A DNA stretch of 9,405 bases from Anaerolineales bacterium UBA2029. Its GTDB lineage: Bacteria > Chloroflexota > Anaerolineae > Aggregatilineales > Aggregatilineaceae. The translations under genes and the position numbers were made by a program. Positions 6,846 to 9,405 of the stretch are shown one piece after another. Under the pieces are notes generated by a model that had not been told where the DNA came from, searched no databases, and saw only the letters and a program-made list of their open reading frames with translations. Location: the NCBI GenBank assembly GCA_002332795.1, contig DDBP01000335.1, positions 1 to 9,405 on the forward strand, given 5' to 3'. Every line of letters starts with the position of its first letter. Position 1 is the first letter of the stretch.

Positions 6846-8015
6846 CTACTTGCACTCGGCCTTGATGCCTTCCCAATCGATCTCCGGGAGGACAGGATCG
6901 GGATAGAACAGGTGAGCATTGGCCTGATAGGCGATGCGCGGGCGGATGTCGAAGGTCTGAGGCACTTCCAGACCGCAGACGATGCGCACTGCGAACTCGC
7001 CACCGAACCAACCCCAATCGGCGAAGCCGTGCGTCGTCTCGGCGATCATGCGGCCTTCCTTCAGGCGCTCCACCGATTCCGGCGTCACGTCGTTGGTGAA
7101 GATGGCCACAGTCTCGTCGCCGATGGAGACGCCGTCTTCGGCCTTCTCCAGGCGGCCCGCCGCTTCAGCGGCCAGCATAGCGCCCATGCCCATCTCGTTG
7201 GAAGCGGCCCAGATGAAGTCGAGACCGGTTGGGTTCGCCTGCAGGATGTCCTCGGCGCAGCCGATGCCCTTCTCGCGGTTCCAGTCGGCGGCGCAGGGCT
7301 TGCCCACGATCTCGATGTTGGGGAACATGCTGATGACCTCATTGAAGCCGTTCAGACGGGCGGTGGAGAAGAAGCCGCCGGCCACGCCCTCGATGATCGC
7401 GCCACGGGCGACGATCTCGGCCTTTTCCTCTTCGGTCATATCAGCGTAGAGGTTTTCCCAGAATTCGATATCCAGGTAGGTATCTTCCTCGACATCCACC
7501 ATCTCGCCTTCGCCCAGCACACCAGGGCCACCGAAGTAGTCTACCACCGAGTAGGCGGTCACCTTGGCAGCCACGGTGTTGTCGAAGCCAATGTACGAGG
7601 CCACGTCGACGCCCTCGATCGGCTCCAGCAGGTTCACGATGATGACGGGGATGCCAGCTTCGTTGGCCTTCTGCAGGGCGGGCTTGATCACCTCGACCTC
7701 GATGGGCGAGACGGCGATCACGTCTACCTTGCGCTGAATGTAGTCTTCGATGATCGCCACCTGGTCGGCGAAGTCAGTGTGAGTGGCGGGGGACTGCGAG
7801 ATCACCTGGACGTTGAAACCGGCTTCGTTGGCGCTGGCGGCAGAGGCTTCGAAGAAGTCAGTAGCAGTCTTGAAGACACCGGTGATGTCGGGGGGCGTCC
7901 AGCCGATGACGATGGGTTCCTGCCAGCGTTGCCCCTGGGCGTTGGCGGTGAACATCACCGGGATGCTGAGGGCAATGAGCAGCACGGCAACCAGAAGGGT
8001 TTTCTTGCGCAACAT
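6846..8015 (-). CDS. Sugar ABC transporter substrate-binding protein (Peripla_BP_4 type)
   Basis: This 389-residue protein starts with a clear signal peptide: MLRKK, a hydrophobic core (6-22) and a likely cleavage site after TANA (23-26). There is no lipobox cysteine, so it looks soluble rather than lipid-anchored. The mature part has the ribose-binding-protein type fold: the first strand VIGW (36-39), DQVAIIEDYIQRKVDVIAVSP (84-104), NEAGIPVIIVN (118-128), SYIGFDN (140-146), RLNGFNEVI (220-228) and WAASNEMGMGAM (269-280). An acidic stretch at about 169-204 separates the linker from the C-terminal lobe and makes the protein longer than usual for the family. Four cysteines (241, 253, 347, 388) could form disulfides. 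The start is ATG at 8015, with AGGAGG 5 nt upstream, the best ribosome site in the operon. As first gene it should set ligand specificity; the ligand is unknown. Confidence 0.92.
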   Translation of the reverse strand: MLRKKTLLVAVLLIALSIPVMFTANAQGQRWQEPIVIGWTPPDITGVFKTATDFFEASAASANEAGFNVQVISQSPATHTDFADQVAIIEDYIQRKVDVIAVSPIEVEVIKPALQKANEAGIPVIIVNLLEPIEGVDVASYIGFDNTVAAKVTAYSVVDYFGGPGVLGEGEMVDVEEDTYLDIEFWENLYADMTEEEKAEIVARGAIIEGVAGGFFSTARLNGFNEVISMFPNIEIVGKPCAADWNREKGIGCAEDILQANPTGLDFIWAASNEMGMGAMLAAEAAGRLEKAEDGVSIGDETVAIFTNDVTPESVERLKEGRMIAETTHGFADWGWFGGEFAVRIVCGLEVPQTFDIRPRIAYQANAHLFYPDPVLPEIDWEGIKAECK

Positions 8016-8330
8016 GCTAACCTCCTAAAGATTGTTGCAAGATGGTTTGCCAGACAGTCGAACAGGGTTGAACAGGTCTGCGCAGCGCGATAAAGTGCCT
8101 CCTTTCCTGAAGCGAAATGCCCGGTTGATGAGCCATCCTGATGAGAGCGATGATGACTAAGGGTTGCCTTGCAGGAGAGTGACCAGAGGACGACAACCCC
8201 GTCTGTGTACTCAGTCACAGCCGGTTGCCTGAGTGATTCGCCGATGCCGAAAGCGATCTTTTCGGGCCTCGCAAATCCTCTCCAGCCGGTTCAACTCTGG
8301 TAATCCTGTAATGTTGTTATAACAACTTTT
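8016..8330 (-). other. Long 5' leader of the operon with several stem-loops
   Basis: If transcription starts at the consensus promoter, the leader is about 315 nt. Visible stems are 8247-8252 with 8260-8265 (6 bp, 7-nt loop), 8202-8206 with 8216-8220 (5 bp), and 8161-8168 with 8192-8199 (8 bp including one G-U, 23-nt loop). AAAGGAGG at 8105-8098 looks like a ribosome site, but no ATG, GTG or TTG follows at a usable distance. I see no convincing coding sequence here and do not recognise a known riboswitch class. It could be a plain untranslated leader, an attenuator or an unknown sensor RNA. Confidence 0.45.
8313..8326. promoter_or_regulatory. Perfect 14-bp palindrome, candidate shared operator
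   Basis: GTTGTTATAACAAC is a perfect inverted repeat without a spacer. It covers the -35 of the plus-strand promoter and lies at about +5 to +18 of the minus-strand operon transcript, so one bound dimer could block both directions. The shape suits a GntR- or LacI-class dimer, but no regulator gene is in the window and the family cannot be assigned. Confidence 0.65.
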
Positions 8331-8341
8331 AATGCTATTAT
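8314..8341 (+). promoter_or_regulatory. Extended -10 promoter of the alcohol dehydrogenase
   Basis: On the plus strand TGC-TATTAT (8333-8341) forms an extended -10 element. A weak -35 candidate, TTGTTA (8314-8319), sits 16 bp upstream. The predicted start near 8348 gives a leader of about 100 nt before the ATG at 8448. The -10 overlaps the -10 of the opposing operon promoter, so the two sites should compete for polymerase. Confidence 0.6.
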
Positions 8342-8365
8342 ATGCGTGAACGCGCGGCCTGTCAA
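8330..8365 (-). promoter_or_regulatory. Consensus sigma70-type promoter of the operon
   Basis: On the minus strand the -35 box reads TTGACA (8365-8360) and the -10 box reads TATAAT (8342-8337), separated by exactly 17 bp. Both hexamers match the textbook consensus in every base. Transcription should start near 8330 and enter the leader of the binding-protein gene. A promoter this strong usually needs a repressor, and a palindrome lies directly downstream. Confidence 0.85.
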
Positions 8366-8447
8366 CCAGCCAGGACAGGAAGATTCGAGCATCAAGGGGC
8401 GATGCCGAACTATATCTTCGAGAGCCAGCACAAGGAGGTAGCTGATC

Positions 8448-9405
8448 ATGTGGGCTGCTGTGTACTATGGACCGAACGATTTGCGTCTGGAAGAACGCCC
8501 TCTGCCGACGATTGGCCCAGACGACGTGTTGCTGAAGGTGATCAGCACGGGCATCTGTGGCACGGACCTGCGCATCCTGCACGGTGAGCACCGCAAATAC
8601 CCGCCGGGGACAGTGCGCGTCCCAGGGCACGAGGTGGTGGGCGATATCGCCGAGATCGGCGCAGAAGTGGTGGGGCTTCACGTCGGTCAGCGCGTGGTGA
8701 TCGCGCCCAACTTTGGCTGCGGGCATTGTCGGCAGTGTGTCTCCGGTCACAACAACCGCTGCGCCAATTACGGGGCGATTGGCATCAACATGGATGGCTC
8801 TTTCGCCGAATATGTGCGTATTCCAGGGCCGATCATCGCTCAGGGCGGGCTGATCCCGGTGGACAACCGGCTCGATCCCGCGGTGGTGGCGCTGGTCGAG
8901 CCATTCGCCTGCGTGTTGCGGGGCCAGGACCCGCTGCATATCACCCCCGGCGACGTGGTGCTGGTGATGGGGGCCGGGCCGATCGGCACCATGCACATGC
9001 TGCTGGCTCGCCTGCGCGGGGCCAGACGGGTGATCGTCAGCGACCTGATCCCCAGCCGCCTGCAACAGGTCGCCGCGCTGGGCGCTGACCGCGTCGTCAA
9101 CATCGCCGAAGAAGACCTGACCGCCGCGGTGATGGAGGAGAGCAGGGGGGAAGGGGCCGATGCCATCATCGTGGCGACGGCGGCGCATCAGGCCCAGGAG
9201 CAGGCGTTGTCGCTGGCGGCCATCGGTGGGCGCATCAACTATTTTGGCGGGCTGCCCAAGGACCGACCTACGGTCACTTTCAACTCGAACCTGGTGCACT
9301 ACAAAGAACTGGTGGTGACGGGCACTACTGCCTGCAGCACAGCCGATTGCTGGCGTGCGGCGGAGATTATCGGCAGCGGGCGCATCAACCTGGAGAAGCT
9401 GGTGA
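8448..9405 (+). CDS. Zinc-dependent alcohol/polyol dehydrogenase (MDR family), 3' end cut by window
   Basis: The 319 visible residues (MWAAVYYGPNDLRLEE onward) run open to the right edge; family members are around 340-350 long, so only a short tail is missing. Catalytic zinc ligands are C37 (GICGTD), H61 with E62 (PGHE) and E151 (VEPFAC). The structural zinc site is complete: C91, C94, C97 and C105. The Rossmann loop GAGPIG is at 175-180, followed by D199 at the end of the second strand, which favours NAD. MDGSFAEYV (115-123) is typical of sorbitol and threonine dehydrogenase relatives. These enzymes oxidise a secondary alcohol of a polyol, cyclitol or amino alcohol. The start is ATG at 8448 with AAGGAGGT ending 8 nt upstream. 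It is divergent from the eight-gene operon and shares its control region, so it probably belongs to the same pathway (inference). Confidence 0.92.
   Translation, partial: MWAAVYYGPNDLRLEERPLPTIGPDDVLLKVISTGICGTDLRILHGEHRKYPPGTVRVPGHEVVGDIAEIGAEVVGLHVGQRVVIAPNFGCGHCRQCVSGHNNRCANYGAIGINMDGSFAEYVRIPGPIIAQGGLIPVDNRLDPAVVALVEPFACVLRGQDPLHITPGDVVLVMGAGPIGTMHMLLARLRGARRVIVSDLIPSRLQQVAALGADRVVNIAEEDLTAAVMEESRGEGADAIIVATAAHQAQEQALSLAAIGGRINYFGGLPKDRPTVTFNSNLVHYKELVVTGTTACSTADCWRAAEIIGSGRINLEKLV

Noticed and set aside
8060..8077. Direct repeat GAACAGGG / GAACAGGT with 10-bp spacing
   Set aside because: Only two imperfect 7-8 bp copies inside a leader region far from the predicted promoter; too weak to call an operator.
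6759..8093. A 444-codon open frame on the plus strand
   Set aside because: It is antisense to the binding-protein gene, whose signal peptide and fold motifs are clear. The predicted protein resembles no family.
7955..8218. Possible 87-residue leader protein overlapping the start of the binding protein
   Set aside because: It starts at a GTG without a ribosome site, ends inside the binding-protein signal sequence in another frame, and has no recognisable features.
8170..8285. Resemblance to a glycine riboswitch (GGAGAG followed by CACTCAGGCAACCGG)
   Set aside because: The conserved GCCGAAGG-type core is missing and the closing stem does not pair properly with the CACTC segment. The operon also has no glycine-related genes.
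8211..9299. A 362-codon open frame on the minus strand
   Set aside because: It is antisense to the zinc alcohol dehydrogenase, which has complete zinc and cofactor motifs and a strong ribosome site. It would also run through the promoter region.

Overview
The window carries eight tightly packed genes on the minus strand, read from about 8.0 kb down to position 1, and one divergent gene on the plus strand at the right edge. Codon use is GC-rich throughout. The cut is inside genes at both ends: a shikimate-dehydrogenase-like gene runs off the left edge and a zinc alcohol dehydrogenase runs off the right edge. There are no tRNA or rRNA genes, insertion sequences or CRISPR arrays. The host is clearly bacterial (Shine-Dalgarno sites, sigma70-type promoter, CUT2 ABC importer). 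Chloroflexota is a plausible guess from protein style and base composition, but nothing here proves it.

Region by region in transcription order on the minus strand: a secreted sugar-binding protein (8015-6846), an NAD-type SDR dehydrogenase (6759-5998), a double-domain sugar ABC ATPase (5972-4482), an RbsC-type permease with a GTG start (4462-3386), a second, NADP-type SDR (3366-2608), a Gfo/Idh/MocA oxidoreductase (2530-1496), an archaeal-type cupin phosphoglucose isomerase (1435-845) and an AroE-like dehydrogenase (807 to beyond 1). Gaps are 19 to 86 bp and every start has a good ribosome-binding site, so this reads as one operon. Three of the gaps hold stem-loops that could tune expression along the transcript; the strongest follows the binding-protein gene.

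The 432-bp divergent intergenic region (8016-8447) is the control region. It has an exact consensus promoter (TTGACA, 17 bp, TATAAT) facing the operon. An extended -10 promoter facing the alcohol dehydrogenase overlaps it base for base at the -10. A perfect 14-bp palindrome (8313-8326) sits where a repressor would block both. The operon then has a predicted leader of about 315 nt with several hairpins.

Taken together this looks like an uptake-and-oxidation locus for a sugar or cyclic polyol. One complete ABC importer is combined with five different NAD(P)-dependent dehydrogenases and one isomerase, with no kinase or aldolase in view. The Gfo/Idh plus Zn-alcohol dehydrogenase pair recalls the Thermotoga inositol route, and the AroE-like enzyme also points to a ring polyol. 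The actual substrate cannot be read from the sequence.
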